A DNA stretch of 64,000 bases from Microbacterium sp. T2.11-28 (lineage in GTDB: Bacteria > Actinomycetota > Actinomycetes > Actinomycetales > Microbacteriaceae), in contig NZ_CATNHF010000023.1 in the NCBI RefSeq assembly GCF_950097975.1, positions 186,001 through 250,000 on the forward strand. Reading direction: 5' to 3'. Made by a program: the position numbers and the translations under genes. Each line of letters starts with the position of its first letter. The first letter of the stretch is position 1. Positions 35,422 through 44,414 of this stretch are shown here, piece by piece. The notes below the pieces were generated by a model. That model did no database searches, was not told the origin of the DNA, and saw nothing but the letters and a program-made list of their open reading frames with translations.

Positions 35422-36304
35422 GACCGCAGCGGCCGCCCTCGAGCACGTCACGGTGAGCCGGGGCGTGTGGACGAGCCTGCGACGCCGCGTCCTGTTCTGG
35501 ATCAGCGCGGCCATCCTGGCCGTCCTCGCGGTGATCTCCCTCCTGCCGGAGGTCGTCGGAGGGCTGTTCGGCCAGCCCGACCCGCGCGCGTGCGAGCTGC
35601 GCGACAGCACGCAGCCGCCGAGCGCCGCGCACGTGTTCGGCACCGACCTGCAGGGGTGCGACATCTACGCGAACGTCATCCACGGTGCGCGCACGTCGCT
35701 GTTCATCGGTGTGACGGCCACGCTGATCGCGCTCGCCATCGCGATCGTCGTCGGCACGATCGCCGCCTACTTCGGCGGCTTCGCCGACGTCCTCGTCTCG
35801 CGACTGACCGACGTGTTCCTCGGGTTCCCCTTCATCCTCGGCGCCATCATCGTGCTCAACAGCGTGGGGGAGCGGACGCCGCTGATGGTGGCGGTCGTGC
35901 TCGCGGCCTTCAGCTGGCCGACCCTGGCCCGTCTCGTGCGCACCTCGGTGCGGACGGTGCGGAACATGGACTACATCAGCGCCGCCCGCGCCATGGGGAT
36001 CTCCCACACCCGCACGCTCCTCACCCACGTGGTGCCGAATGCGATCGGCCCGGTCCTGGCGATCACGGCGACGATGGTCGGCAGCATCATCGTCGCCGAA
36101 TCCACGCTCACCTTCCTCGGAGTGGGGCTGCGCTCGCCGTCGATCTCCTGGGGGCTGCAGATGGCGAACGCCCAGTCGTACTTCGGCTCGTCGCCGCACA
36201 TGCTCGTCTTCCCCGCCCTCTTCCTCAGCGTGACCGTGTTCGCGCTGATCACCCTTGGCGACATCCTGCGGGATGCGCTCGACCCGAAAGGACGCCGACT
36301 GTGA
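35414..36304 (+). CDS. Peptide ABC transporter permease, DppC type
   Basis: A 296-residue second channel subunit. It has a cytoplasmic N-terminal segment, a helix at about 30-50, an extracellular loop with 'HVFGTDLQGCDIYANVIHGART' (the family pattern GTDxxGRD-like), and five further helices. The coupling loop is 'DYISAARAMGISHTRTLLTHVVPNAIGPV'. The end 'GDILRDALDPKGRRL' is canonical. It overlaps both neighbours (8 bases upstream, GTGA downstream). Confidence 0.93.
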   Translation: MTETAAAALEHVTVSRGVWTSLRRRVLFWISAAILAVLAVISLLPEVVGGLFGQPDPRACELRDSTQPPSAAHVFGTDLQGCDIYANVIHGARTSLFIGVTATLIALAIAIVVGTIAAYFGGFADVLVSRLTDVFLGFPFILGAIIVLNSVGERTPLMVAVVLAAFSWPTLARLVRTSVRTVRNMDYISAARAMGISHTRTLLTHVVPNAIGPVLAITATMVGSIIVAESTLTFLGVGLRSPSISWGLQMANAQSYFGSSPHMLVFPALFLSVTVFALITLGDILRDALDPKGRRL

Positions 36305-37725
36305 CCGTGAGCCCTCCCGAGGATGCCCGTCGACGGGACGCCGTGCGCGACGCGGCGCAGTACGCGGAGCGGTGGTTCGCGTTCGCCGGGGAGACCCGCC
36401 AGGTGCCCGGCATCCAGGCGGCGATCCGCTACCGCGGCGAGCTCGTGAGCGAGTTCGCGTGGGGTCGCGCCGACCTCGAGACCGGGGAGGAGCTGACCTC
36501 CCGGAGCCTGTTCCGCATCGCCTCGCACTCCAAGACCTTCACCGCCACCGCGGTCCTCCAGCTTGCCGAGCGGGGAGCGCTGCGGCTCGACGACACGGTC
36601 GCGCAGTGGGTGCCGGAGCTGGCCGAGTCGGAGCTGGCCGCCGTCACGGTGCGGGAGCTGCTCGCCCATCAGGGCGGGATCGTGCGCGACGGCCGAGACG
36701 CCGACTACTGGCAGCGGGGTGCGGCCTTCCCCGACCGGCAGCGCATCGTCGACATCTGTCGCACCGAGGGACGGATCTTCGCGCGCAACGAGCACTTCAA
36801 GTACTCCAACATCGCCTACTCGGTGCTGGGTCTCGTCGTCGAGGCCGCGTCGGGCTCCGACTACGACACGTTCACGCGCGAGAACATCTGCGTGCCGCTG
36901 GGGCTGGAGCGCTCGGGCTCGGAGTGGCAGGCGGCGCGCGCCGACGAGTACGCGTCGGGCCACACGGCGCGCTTCGCCCTCGGCGGCAGGCGGCGGGTGA
37001 TCCCCCACGTCGACACGCGGGCCATGGCGGCGGCCACCGGCTGGTTCTCCACGGCGACCGAGACGAGCGCGTACCTGGCCGCGCACGCGCTGGGCGACGA
37101 CCGGCTCCTGGGCGACGACAGCAAGCGGCAGGCCCAGTACCGCGTCTCGCGCATCGAGATCGGCGGCGCGCACCGGCACTACGGCCTCGGGTTCGAGCTG
37201 TTCGAGCTCGACGGCGCGCTGCTCGTCGGTCACAGCGGCGGATACCCCGGCCACATCACGCGGACCTGGCTCGACCCCGAGAACGACCTCGTGGTCAGCG
37301 TCTTCACCAATGCGATCGACGGGCCCGCCGACCTCCTCGCCACGGGCGCCATCGCGCTCCTGCGTCTGGCCCTCGCCCACGCGGACGACGACGACCGCAT
37401 CGAGGGCGTCGAGGGTCGCTACGCGAGCCTGTGGTCGGTGCTCGATCTCGCCCACCTGGGCGGGGCGACCTTCGCCCTCCACCCGCAGCTCGACGACCCG
37501 GCGCGCCTGGCCGAGAAGGTGGAGACCGCTGCCGACGGAACCCTCCGCCAGCCTTCCCGCGCCAGCTTCGGCGCGGCGGGGGAGCAGGTGGAGGTGGCGC
37601 GCGACGGGTCGGGTGCGGTGGAATCGATCACGTGGAGCGGCATGTCGATGTGGCCGTTCGACGTGTTCACCGAGGCGATGGCTCAGCCGGACCCCGGACG
37701 GATCCTGGAGGGCATGGCACTGTGA
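36301..37725 (+). CDS. Serine hydrolase, beta-lactamase class C/AmpH-like
   Basis: A 474-residue cytoplasmic serine hydrolase of the S12/class C fold, without signal peptide. The catalytic SxxK is S75-H-S-K78, the second motif is Y168-S-N170 in 'FKYSNIAYS', and the third is 'GHSGGYPG'. Such proteins include D-aminopeptidases, esterases and peptidases; location inside a peptide import operon and lack of export signal argue for hydrolysis of imported peptides (perhaps with D-residues), not antibiotic resistance. A 100-residue C-terminal beta domain (about 365-474) is extra. GTG overlaps the permease stop (GTGA). Confidence 0.85.
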   Translation: MTVSPPEDARRRDAVRDAAQYAERWFAFAGETRQVPGIQAAIRYRGELVSEFAWGRADLETGEELTSRSLFRIASHSKTFTATAVLQLAERGALRLDDTVAQWVPELAESELAAVTVRELLAHQGGIVRDGRDADYWQRGAAFPDRQRIVDICRTEGRIFARNEHFKYSNIAYSVLGLVVEAASGSDYDTFTRENICVPLGLERSGSEWQAARADEYASGHTARFALGGRRRVIPHVDTRAMAAATGWFSTATETSAYLAAHALGDDRLLGDDSKRQAQYRVSRIEIGGAHRHYGLGFELFELDGALLVGHSGGYPGHITRTWLDPENDLVVSVFTNAIDGPADLLATGAIALLRLALAHADDDDRIEGVEGRYASLWSVLDLAHLGGATFALHPQLDDPARLAEKVETAADGTLRQPSRASFGAAGEQVEVARDGSGAVESITWSGMSMWPFDVFTEAMAQPDPGRILEGMAL

Positions 37726-38240
37726 CGGACGTGGAGAAGGACGACGCGGCGCTCGACCTCGCCGAGGAGCTGCGCACCTTCGTGGAGGACTTCGCCTTCG
37801 CGTGGGGCGCCGCCGGCAACCCCCGGATGGACGGGCGCGTGCTCGGGCTCCTGCTGATCGTGGACCGGCCGTTCCTCTCGTCGGCCCAGATCGCCGAGAT
37901 GCTCGGCGCGAGCGCCGGTGCGGTCTCCATGTCCACCCGTGCGCTGGTGAGCCTCGGGTTCCTCAAGCCCCACTCGCTCCCCGGAGACCGCAGCCGCTAC
38001 TTCCGCGTGGAGGAGGACGTGTGGGGGAGCTTCCTGGCCGGGGAGCGCGACTACGCCCGCCGGATCACCTCGACGATCGATTACGGTCTGGACGTCGTCT
38101 CGGAGGATGCCGTCGGCCCGCGCACGCGACTGAACAACGCGCGGCGGTACATGATCTGGCTCGTGGGCTATCACCGCAAGATGCTCAGCGACTGGGAGGC
38201 CTACCGGGACTCCGGCGCCGACGAGGACGCGGACGCATGA
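37722..38240 (+). CDS. GbsR/MarR-like transcriptional regulator
   Basis: A 172-residue winged-helix protein with 'RVLGLLLIVDRPFLSSAQIAEMLGASAGAVSMSTRALVSLGFL' (about 40-85), the pattern of GbsR-type MarR relatives, then a dimerising helical C-terminal half. It sits inside the peptide operon between the serine hydrolase and the ATPase, overlapping both (GTGA and ATGA), so it should be made with the transporter and may provide feedback control of it. Palindromes at 31332-31391 are its possible sites. Confidence 0.85.
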   Translation: MTDVEKDDAALDLAEELRTFVEDFAFAWGAAGNPRMDGRVLGLLLIVDRPFLSSAQIAEMLGASAGAVSMSTRALVSLGFLKPHSLPGDRSRYFRVEEDVWGSFLAGERDYARRITSTIDYGLDVVSEDAVGPRTRLNNARRYMIWLVGYHRKMLSDWEAYRDSGADEDADA

Positions 38241-39862
38241 GCACGCCGCTGCTGGAGGTCCGCCGCCTGTCCGTGGACTTCGTCGTCGGCACCGAGACGG
38301 TCGGCGCGGTCCGCGACGTCTCCTTCTCGCTCGATCGCGGCGAGGTGCTGGCTCTGGTGGGCGAGTCGGGCTCGGGCAAGAGCGTCACGGCGCTCTCGCT
38401 CGTCGGCCTCCTGCCGCGGGGCGCGCGCGTGCGCGGCGAGGCGCTGCTGGACGGCGAGGACCTCCTGGCCATGAGCGCACCCGCGCGGGCGCGGATCCGC
38501 GGCACCCGCATCGGCGTCGTCTTCCAGGACCCGGGGAGCGCGCTCGACCCCGTCTTCACGGTCGGCTCGCAGATCGAGGAGATGCTGATCGTCCACCGGC
38601 CGGAGATGACCCGGGCCGAGCGGCGCGCACGGGTGATCGAACTCCTCGAGCAGGTCGAGATCGCCGACCCGGAGCGGCGGATGTCGAGCTATCCGCATCA
38701 GCTGTCGGGAGGTCAGGCCCAGCGGGTCATGATCGCGATCGCGCTCGCGTGCGAGCCGGAGATCCTGATCGCCGACGAGCCCACGACGGCGCTGGACGTC
38801 ACCGTGCAGCGCGAGGTGCTCGACGTGCTCCGCCGGCTGCGCGAGCGCATCGGCACCTCGATCATCATGATCACCCACGACATGGGGGTCGTCGCCGACA
38901 TCGCCGACCGCGTCGTCGTGATGCGGGAGGGCCGTGTCGAGGAGGCGGCGGCGGTGCGCACGCTGTTCGCGGCGCCGCAGGCGGGATACACCCAGCGGCT
39001 CCTGGCCGCCGTCCCCCGGCTGGGGGCTCCCGAGCGACCCGCGCCCATCCCCGCGTCGGCGGTGCTCGACGTCGACGACCTCTCCGTCGTCTACGGGCGC
39101 GGGGCACGCGCGGTCGCCGCCGTGCACGGCGTCAGCCTCCGCGTCGGCGAAGGCGAGATCGTCGCCCTCGCCGGCGAGTCGGGGTCGGGCAAGTCGACGA
39201 TCGGCCGATGCGCCCTCGGCCTCGCGCCGATCTCGGCGGGTGCCGTGCGCATCGACGGCGTCGACCTCGCGCGGGTGCGCGGCCGCCGCGCCGTGGCGGT
39301 GAAGCGGCGCGTGGGCGTCGTCTTCCAGAACTCCACCGCCGCGCTCGACCCGCGCCGCACCGTCGGCGATTCGATCGCCGAACCGCTGCACGTCCACGGC
39401 GGCCTCCGCGGCGCGACGCTCCACGCCCGGGTCGCCGAGCTGCTCGACGCGGTCGGCCTGCCGTCGGGGTGGCACCGTCGCTATCCGCACGAGCTGTCGG
39501 GCGGTCAGCGGCAGCGGGTGGCGATCGCCCGCGCGATCTCGCTGCGGCCGCGTCTGCTGATCGCCGACGAGCCCACGAGCGCCCTCGACGTCTCGGTGCA
39601 GGCGACGGTGCTCGACCTGCTGCGCGACCTCCAGCGCGAGCTGCGCTTCGCCTGCCTGTTCATCAGCCACGACCTCGCCGTCGTCGATGAGCTGTGCGAC
39701 CGCATCGTGGTGCTGCAGGGCGGCCGCATCGTGGAGGAGGGCTCCCGGGGCGACGTGCTGCGGCGCCCGCGGCACCCCTACACGCGTGCCCTCATCGCCG
39801 CAGCGCCGGTGCCCGACCCTGTCGAGCAGGCGCGCCGCCGCGAGGCCGCCCTCGCAGGCTGA
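38237..39862 (+). CDS. Peptide ABC transporter ATP-binding protein, fused DppD-DppF
   Basis: A 541-residue protein with both ATPase subunits of the importer in one chain. The first domain has '[12 protein letters not shown]', '[12 protein letters not shown]' and '[12 protein letters not shown]'; the second has '[12 protein letters not shown]', '[14 protein letters not shown]' and '[12 protein letters not shown]'. The oligopeptide-type C-terminal motif '[13 protein letters not shown]' follows the second domain, and a related '[14 protein letters not shown]' follows the first. Unlike typical Dpp/OppD proteins, no Fe-S cysteine cluster is visible in the C-terminal extension. It ends the operon. 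Confidence 0.93.
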   Translation: MSTPLLEVRRLSVDFVVGTETVGAVRDVSFSLDRGEVLALVGESGSGKSVTALSLVGLLPRGARVRGEALLDGEDLLAMSAPARARIRGTRIGVVFQDPGSALDPVFTVGSQIEEMLIVHRPEMTRAERRARVIELLEQVEIADPERRMSSYPHQLSGGQAQRVMIAIALACEPEILIADEPTTALDVTVQREVLDVLRRLRERIGTSIIMITHDMGVVADIADRVVVMREGRVEEAAAVRTLFAAPQAGYTQRLLAAVPRLGAPERPAPIPASAVLDVDDLSVVYGRGARAVAAVHGVSLRVGEGEIVALAGESGSGKSTIGRCALGLAPISAGAVRIDGVDLARVRGRRAVAVKRRVGVVFQNSTAALDPRRTVGDSIAEPLHVHGGLRGATLHARVAELLDAVGLPSGWHRRYPHELSGGQRQRVAIARAISLRPRLLIADEPTSALDVSVQATVLDLLRDLQRELRFACLFISHDLAVVDELCDRIVVLQGGRIVEEGSRGDVLRRPRHPYTRALIAAAPVPDPVEQARRREAALAG

Positions 39863-39879
39863 TCCTCAGGCGGCTCGTC

Positions 39880-39885
39880 TACCCT
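39880..39885 (+). promoter_or_regulatory. -10 box TACCCT, leaderless
   Basis: TACCCT ends six bases before ATG 39892; no ribosome binding site lies between. Confidence 0.55.
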
Positions 39886-39891
39886 GGATCC

Positions 39892-41115
39892 ATGACCGAA
39901 TCCACGCCCGTGCGCGCCACCGGACCCCGCCAGGTGCGCCCGCGCACCGAGGGGTGGACGCAGCGCACTGACGCCGACGGCAAGCCGCTCCTGCAGTTCG
40001 CGGCCCCCAAGAAGGGGATGCCGCCGGCGCACCTGGCCGACCTGACCCCCGAGCAGCGCGTCGAGCGCCTCAAGGAGCTCGGCATGCCGGGCTTCCGCGC
40101 GGCGCAGCTCGAGAAGCACTACTTCCAGCACTACACGTCCGACCCGGCCGCGATGACCGACCTGCCCGCCTCCGGGCGCGAGGAGTTCGTCGGGGCGATG
40201 CTGCCCCCGCTCCTCACCGAGGTGCGCCGGCTCGAGACCGACAAGGGCGACACGATCAAGTTCCTCTGGAAGCTCCACGACGGCGCACTCGTGGAGTCCG
40301 TCCTCATGCGCTACCCGGGCCGCATCACCCTCTGCGTGTCGAGTCAGGCCGGGTGCGGCATGAACTGCCCCTTCTGCGCGACGGGACAGGCCGGGCTCAC
40401 CCGCAACATGTCGGCGGCCGAGATCGTGGAGCAGATCGTCCGCGCCAACCGCCTCATCGCGGACGGCTCGTTCGGCCCGGCCCACCACGAGGGCGAGCGG
40501 GTGACGAACATCGTCTTCATGGGGATGGGCGAGCCGCTGGCCAACTACAACCGTGTGATGCAGGCGGTGCGGACCATGGTCGACCAGAAGCACGGCCTCG
40601 GCATGAGCGCGCGCGGAGTGACGGTCTCGACGGTCGGCCTGGTGCCGGCGATCAACAAGCTCGCCGCCGAGGACATCCCCGTGACCTTCGCGCTGTCGCT
40701 GCACGCCCCCGACGACGGCCTCCGCGACGAGATGATCCCGATCAACTCGCGCTGGAAGGTCGATGAGGCCCTCGACGCTGCCCGCGGCTACTTCGAGAAG
40801 ACGGGTCGCCGGGTCTCGATCGAGTACGCGCTCATCAAGGACATGAACGACCACGCCTGGCGGGCCGACCTGCTCGCCGAGAAGCTCAACGCACGCGGCC
40901 GCGGTTGGGTGCACGTCAACCCGATCCCGCTGAACCCGACGCCGGGCTCGGTGTGGACGGCGTCCGAGGTGCCGGTGCAGAACGAGTTCGTCCGACGGCT
41001 CAACGACGCCGGGATCCCCACGACCCTGCGCGACACTCGGGGCAAGGAGATCGACGGCGCCTGCGGGCAGCTCGTCGCGACCGAAGAGGATCGCGCGGCG
41101 GCTGCCACGGCCTGA
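39892..41115 (+). CDS. rlmN: 23S rRNA (adenine-2503-C2)-methyltransferase
   Basis: A 407-residue radical SAM methyltransferase that modifies A2503 of 23S rRNA and A37 of some tRNAs. The 4Fe-4S ligands are C155, C159 and C162 in '[13 protein letters not shown]'. The methyl-carrier cysteine is C391 in 'IDGACGQL', and '[15 protein letters not shown]' and '[13 protein letters not shown]' are family signatures. A 40-residue N-terminal basic segment precedes the fold and is common in actinobacterial homologs. The gene has a leaderless promoter and is not part of the peptide operon. Confidence 0.95.
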   Translation: MTESTPVRATGPRQVRPRTEGWTQRTDADGKPLLQFAAPKKGMPPAHLADLTPEQRVERLKELGMPGFRAAQLEKHYFQHYTSDPAAMTDLPASGREEFVGAMLPPLLTEVRRLETDKGDTIKFLWKLHDGALVESVLMRYPGRITLCVSSQAGCGMNCPFCATGQAGLTRNMSAAEIVEQIVRANRLIADGSFGPAHHEGERVTNIVFMGMGEPLANYNRVMQAVRTMVDQKHGLGMSARGVTVSTVGLVPAINKLAAEDIPVTFALSLHAPDDGLRDEMIPINSRWKVDEALDAARGYFEKTGRRVSIEYALIKDMNDHAWRADLLAEKLNARGRGWVHVNPIPLNPTPGSVWTASEVPVQNEFVRRLNDAGIPTTLRDTRGKEIDGACGQLVATEEDRAAAATA

Positions 41116-41132
41116 GTGCCCTCCACCGCCAC

Positions 41133-41138
41133 TAGCGT
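41133..41138 (+). promoter_or_regulatory. -10 box TAGCGT, leaderless
   Basis: TAGCGT ends six bases before ATG 41145. GGAG overlaps the spacer, so a short-leader start is also possible. Confidence 0.55.
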
Positions 41139-41144
41139 GGAGAC

Positions 41145-42158
41145 ATGGTCAATTATCGCTATCTCGGCAACAGCGGGTTCAAGGTCTCGGAGATCACCTA
41201 CGGCAACTGGGTGACCCACGCCTCGCAGGTCGGCGACGACGCCGCGATCTCGACGGTGCACAAGGCGCTCGATCTCGGCATCACGTCGTTCGACACGGCC
41301 GACGCGTACGCCAACACCGCCGCGGAGGTCGTGCTGGGCAAGGCGCTCAAGGGGCTCGACCGCCCCGACTTCGAGCTCTTCACGAAGGTCTACTGGCCGA
41401 CGGGCAAGAAGGGCCCCAACGATCAGGGCCTCTCCCGCAAGCATGTCTTCGACAGCATCAACGGGTCGCTGCGTCGCCTCGGAGTGGACTACGTCGACCT
41501 CTACCAGGCCCATCGCTACGACTACGAGACCCCCATCGAGGAGACGATGCAGGCGTTCGCCGACATCGTCCGCCAGGGCAAGGCGCTCTACATCGGGGTC
41601 AGCGAGTGGACGGCCGAGCAGCTGCGCGAGGGGCACGCCCTCGCGACCGAGCTGGGCTTCCAGCTCGTCTCCAACCAGCCGCAGTACTCCGCGCTGTGGC
41701 GCGTGATCGAGGGCAAGGTCATCCCGACCTCCGAGGAGCTCGGCATCTCGCAGATCGTCTGGTCGCCGATGGCGCAGGGCGTGCTGTCGGGCAAGTACCT
41801 GCCCGGCCAGCCGGTGCCGGCGGGGTCGCGCGCGACCGACGAGAAGAGCGGCGCGAACTTCATCCAGCGCTTCCTCGACGACGACGTGCTCACCGCCGTG
41901 CAGAAGCTGAAGCCGATCGCGGAGGAGGCCGGCCTCACCATGCCGCAGCTGGCGATCGCGTGGGTGCTGCACAATCCGAACGTCGCCGCCGCGCTCGTCG
42001 GCGCCTCGCGTCCCGAGCAGCTCGAGGACTCGGTGAAGGCCTCGGGCGTCGTGCTCGACGACGACACCAAGGCCGCGGTCGACGCGGCGCTGGCGCCGGT
42101 CGCCGTGACCGACGTCGAGCAGACCTACACCGTGTCGCCGAAGGGCCGCCCGGCCTGA
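41145..42158 (+). CDS. Aldo/keto reductase, KCNAB-like
   Basis: A 337-residue NADPH-dependent carbonyl reductase of the (beta/alpha)8 fold. The catalytic tetrad is visible as Asp and Tyr in 'SFDTADAYAN', Lys in 'LFTKVYW' and His in 'LYQAHRYD'. The stretch 'VSNQPQYSALWRVIEGKVIP' and the C-terminal 'AWVLHNPNVAAALVGASRPEQL' match the potassium-channel beta-subunit/YghZ subfamily, which reduces methylglyoxal and other aldehydes. It is monocistronic or cotranscribed with the Nudix gene 20 bases downstream. Confidence 0.92.
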   Translation: MVNYRYLGNSGFKVSEITYGNWVTHASQVGDDAAISTVHKALDLGITSFDTADAYANTAAEVVLGKALKGLDRPDFELFTKVYWPTGKKGPNDQGLSRKHVFDSINGSLRRLGVDYVDLYQAHRYDYETPIEETMQAFADIVRQGKALYIGVSEWTAEQLREGHALATELGFQLVSNQPQYSALWRVIEGKVIPTSEELGISQIVWSPMAQGVLSGKYLPGQPVPAGSRATDEKSGANFIQRFLDDDVLTAVQKLKPIAEEAGLTMPQLAIAWVLHNPNVAAALVGASRPEQLEDSVKASGVVLDDDTKAAVDAALAPVAVTDVEQTYTVSPKGRPA

Positions 42159-42178
42159 TCGGCCGGCGCGCAGACGCG

Positions 42179-42658
42179 ATGCCCGCGACGAGCGCCGGCA
42201 TCCTGCTCTATCGCCTCGACGGGGCGAGCGGGGTGTCGGTGCTCGTCGCGCATATGGGCGGTCCGTTCTGGTCCCGGAAGGACGACGGGGCGTGGTCGAT
42301 CCCCAAGGGAGAGGTCGACGGCGACGAGGGGCTGCTCGACGCCGCCCGCCGCGAGTTCCGGGAGGAGCTCGGCATCGACCCGCCCGACGGCGAATATGCC
42401 GAACTCGGCACATTCGCCTACTCCTCCGGCAAGCGGGTCACCGTCTTCGTCACCGACGGCGCTGAGTTCACCGCCACGGAGTTCGAGTTCGGCACGTTCG
42501 AGCTCGAGTGGCCGCCGCGCTCGGGCCGGCGGCAGGAGTTCCCCGAGGTCGACCGCGTCGAGTGGATGTCGATCCCCGACGCACGCGATCGCCTCGTCGC
42601 GGGGCAGCGCCCGGCACTGGACCGCCTCGAAGAGCTGCTGGCGGACGTCGGAGCCTGA
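42179..42658 (+). CDS. Nudix hydrolase
   Basis: A 159-residue Nudix protein. The box begins at G44 ('GEVDGDEGLLDAARREFREELGI' reduced here to its key residues: the G, the E pair, REF and EELG) and binds the divalent metal. The N-terminal 'SAGILLYRL' and 'WSIPKGEV' frame it. Homologs hydrolyse nucleoside diphosphate derivatives such as diadenosine polyphosphates or oxidised nucleotides; 'FWSRKDDGAWSIPKGE' resembles a subgroup of NTP-pyrophosphohydrolase-like proteins. Substrate is unresolved. No strong ribosome site is seen for ATG 42179, 20 bases after the preceding stop. Confidence 0.9.
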   Translation: MPATSAGILLYRLDGASGVSVLVAHMGGPFWSRKDDGAWSIPKGEVDGDEGLLDAARREFREELGIDPPDGEYAELGTFAYSSGKRVTVFVTDGAEFTATEFEFGTFELEWPPRSGRRQEFPEVDRVEWMSIPDARDRLVAGQRPALDRLEELLADVGA

Positions 42659-42695
42659 GGGCACACTGTCGGCACAGGGACGAGAGGACGACGCC

Positions 42696-43058
42696 ATGGC
42701 GCACGGAGACATCACGCACATCGACATCCCGGTCAGCGACCTGACGAAGGGGGCGGCGTTCTACTCCGACCTGTTCGGGTGGCAGATCGCGGAGGTCCCC
42801 GGCTTCGAGGGCTACCCCATGTGGCAGGCCCCGAACCAGATCAGCGGCGGCGGTCTCGCGCCGCGTTCGGAAGGGTTCACCCAGCCGCGCTCCTACGTCG
42901 AGGTGGACTCGATCGACGAGACCATCGCGAAGGCCGAGGCCGCCGGCGGCGGGGTGGTGATGGCGAAGGACAACATCACCGCCACCAGCTGGTGGGCGAT
43001 CATCGTCGACCCGGACGGCAACCACATCGGGCTCTTCGAGGGGTCGACCGGCATCTAG
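42696..43058 (+). CDS. VOC (glyoxalase/bleomycin-resistance) family protein
   Basis: A 120-residue single-domain vicinal oxygen chelate protein. Typical elements are 'HIDIPVSDLTKGAAFYSDLFGWQ' at the N-terminus and 'IIVDPDGNHIGLFEGS' at the C-terminus, each beta-alpha-beta half carrying a potential metal ligand (His in HIDIPV, Glu in LFEG). Function in this large family ranges from isomerases to binding proteins and is not decidable here. It ends 15 bases before the convergent RNase H gene. Confidence 0.88.
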   Translation: MAHGDITHIDIPVSDLTKGAAFYSDLFGWQIAEVPGFEGYPMWQAPNQISGGGLAPRSEGFTQPRSYVEVDSIDETIAKAEAAGGGVVMAKDNITATSWWAIIVDPDGNHIGLFEGSTGI

Positions 43059-43073
43059 CCGGCCTGTGCCCCA

Positions 43074-43607
43074 TCAGCGCTTGCGGGTGGGTGCCGCCGA
43101 CACGTCGAGCTTCTCGTGGTGGCCGCTCAGCGACGACCAGGCGCTCGCCGTGCCCGTCGCCGCGTGCTCGGACGCGCGGACGGCCCGCTCGTCGGCCCAT
43201 TCGTTGAGCACGTGGCCGCGGTGCCCGCGGACGTGCTCGAGGACGACATCGGGGAGGCCCGCGGCGCGGCGGGCGTCGCGCGCCACGATCAGCTGCTCGA
43301 GCAGGTCGCGGTTCTTGGTGGGCGCGCCCGTCGACGTCTTCCAGCCGCGCCGGCGGTGGGCGTCCATCCACGACGAGTAGGTGTCGATCGCGTACTTGGA
43401 GTCGGCCTGCACGACCAGCTCCCGCACGTCGGGGTGGTCCTCGATCGCCTTGAGTAGCCCGAGCAGCTCGCCGATGTTGTTGGTCCCCTCGGGAAGCGAC
43501 CCCGCCGCCCAGTGTCCGTCCTCACCGACCCACGCCCAGCCGGTGGGGCCGGGATTGCCCTTGCAGGCGCCGTCTGTGGCCACGACGTAGCGGGAGGATT
43601 CGGTCAC
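43074..43607 (-). CDS. rnhA: Ribonuclease HI
   Basis: A 177-residue RNase H that degrades RNA in RNA-DNA hybrids. The catalytic acidic residues are D12 in 'ATDGACKGNPGPTGWAW', E47 in 'NNIGELLGLL', D69 in 'VQADSKYAI' and D139 in 'NEWADERA', with histidines in 'VRGHRGH'. A C-terminal extension of about 35 residues ending in TRKR follows the domain. GTG 43607 was chosen because TACCGT lies six bases upstream on the same strand. Confidence 0.93.
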   Translation of the reverse strand: MTESSRYVVATDGACKGNPGPTGWAWVGEDGHWAAGSLPEGTNNIGELLGLLKAIEDHPDVRELVVQADSKYAIDTYSSWMDAHRRRGWKTSTGAPTKNRDLLEQLIVARDARRAAGLPDVVLEHVRGHRGHVLNEWADERAVRASEHAATGTASAWSSLSGHHEKLDVSAAPTRKR

Positions 43608-43613
43608 CCCTCG

Positions 43614-43619
43614 ACGGTA
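43614..43619 (-). promoter_or_regulatory. -10 box TACCGT, leaderless
   Basis: On the minus strand TACCGT ends six bases before GTG 43607 of the RNase H gene. Confidence 0.5.
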
Positions 43620-43702
43620 GTCGATCCGCTCCACGCGAACGTGGCGCGAACGGTGGTCTCCCCGCTGCGGAGTGCGCCGGATGCGCCACATTCTCGCCGG
43701 AT

Positions 43703-43708
43703 GTATAC
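43703..43708. promoter_or_regulatory. GTATAC site 1, candidate GntR operator
   Basis: ATGTATACGC contains the 6-bp palindrome GTATAC, a core often found in operators of FadR-subfamily GntR regulators. It lies 53 bases upstream of an identical core, in the promoter of a GntR gene. Confidence 0.5.
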
Positions 43709-43710
43709 GC

Positions 43711-43750
43711 AGGGGCGAGGGAGGGGAAGGGGGAGGGGGGTGTGGGGGTG
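43711..43750. other. G-rich tract, possible G-quadruplex
   Basis: Forty bases consist almost only of G with single A or T interruptions and at least five runs of three or more G (for example GGGG, GGG, GGGG, GGGGG, GGGGGG). They lie between the two GTATAC sites, just upstream of the prp operon promoter. Confidence 0.55.
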
Positions 43751-43755
43751 TTTGT

Positions 43756-43764
43756 GTATACAAT
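43756..43764 (+). promoter_or_regulatory. GTATAC site 2 overlapping the -10 box TACAAT
   Basis: GTATAC (43756-43761) overlaps TACAAT (43759-43764), a good -10 hexamer. Transcription would start near 43771, giving a short leader with GGGGGAG before ATG 43785. A repressor bound here would block the promoter, consistent with autoregulation by the GntR protein. Confidence 0.6.
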
Positions 43765-43784
43765 GGGCAGGTCGAAGGGGGAGC

Positions 43785-44414
43785 ATGCGAGCGGGTGAGC
43801 GGGCCTATCTGACGCTCCTCGACGAGATCCAGTCCGGCGTCCTGACCGCCGGCACCGTGCTCGGCGAGGTGGAGCAGGCCGCGCGTCTGGGCGTGAGCCG
43901 CACGCCGCTGCGCGAAGCCCTGGGCCGCCTCGCGGCCGACGGCCTGGTCATCCAGGCCTCGCCCCGCGTGACCGTCGTCTCCGAACTCGACGCCGACGAC
44001 ATCCGCGAGCTGTTCGAGCTGCGCCGCGCGCTCGAGGAGAGCGCGGCCCGGCTGGCCGCCCACCGCGGCGGCCGCGAGGTCTTCGCGGCGCTCGCCGCAG
44101 AGTTCTCCGCCATCGACACGGCGGGCGCCCCCGACGACTACTACGCGCTGATCGCACGTTTCGACGCCGCGGTCGACGCCGCCGTCTCGAACGACTATCT
44201 CGCCGGCGCTCTGCGGACCGTCCGCACCCACCTTGTGCGCGTCCGCCGGCTCGCCCGCGACAAGCCGGAGCGCCTGGCGGCCTCGGCGGGCGAGCACCGC
44301 ATGATCGCCGCGGCGATCGCGGCCGCCGACGCCGACCTGGCCGCGCACACCACCCACGTCCACCTGCACAACGCCCTCACCGGCATCCTCGAGTCCCTGG
44401 AGGCCCCCGCATGA
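43785..44414 (+). CDS. GntR-family regulator of the 2-methylcitrate operon
   Basis: A 209-residue FadR-type GntR protein. The winged helix-turn-helix covers about 5-70 ('[21 protein letters not shown]', '[21 protein letters not shown]'). The helical FCD effector domain covers about 75-205, with metal-ligand-like residues in '[14 protein letters not shown]', 'EHRMIAAAI' and '[11 protein letters not shown]'. ATG 43785 follows GGGGGAG. It overlaps prpD by four bases (ATGA) and therefore belongs to the same transcript; the ligand is probably a cycle intermediate such as 2-methylcitrate. Confidence 0.9.
   Translation: MRAGERAYLTLLDEIQSGVLTAGTVLGEVEQAARLGVSRTPLREALGRLAADGLVIQASPRVTVVSELDADDIRELFELRRALEESAARLAAHRGGREVFAALAAEFSAIDTAGAPDDYYALIARFDAAVDAAVSNDYLAGALRTVRTHLVRVRRLARDKPERLAASAGEHRMIAAAIAAADADLAAHTTHVHLHNALTGILESLEAPA

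Noticed and set aside
36301-37725. Secreted beta-lactamase
   Set aside because: There is no signal peptide and the gene is inside a peptide import operon; a cytoplasmic peptidase or esterase is more likely.
41145-42158. Potassium channel subunit
   Set aside because: Resemblance to KCNAB reflects the aldo/keto reductase subfamily; no channel gene is nearby.
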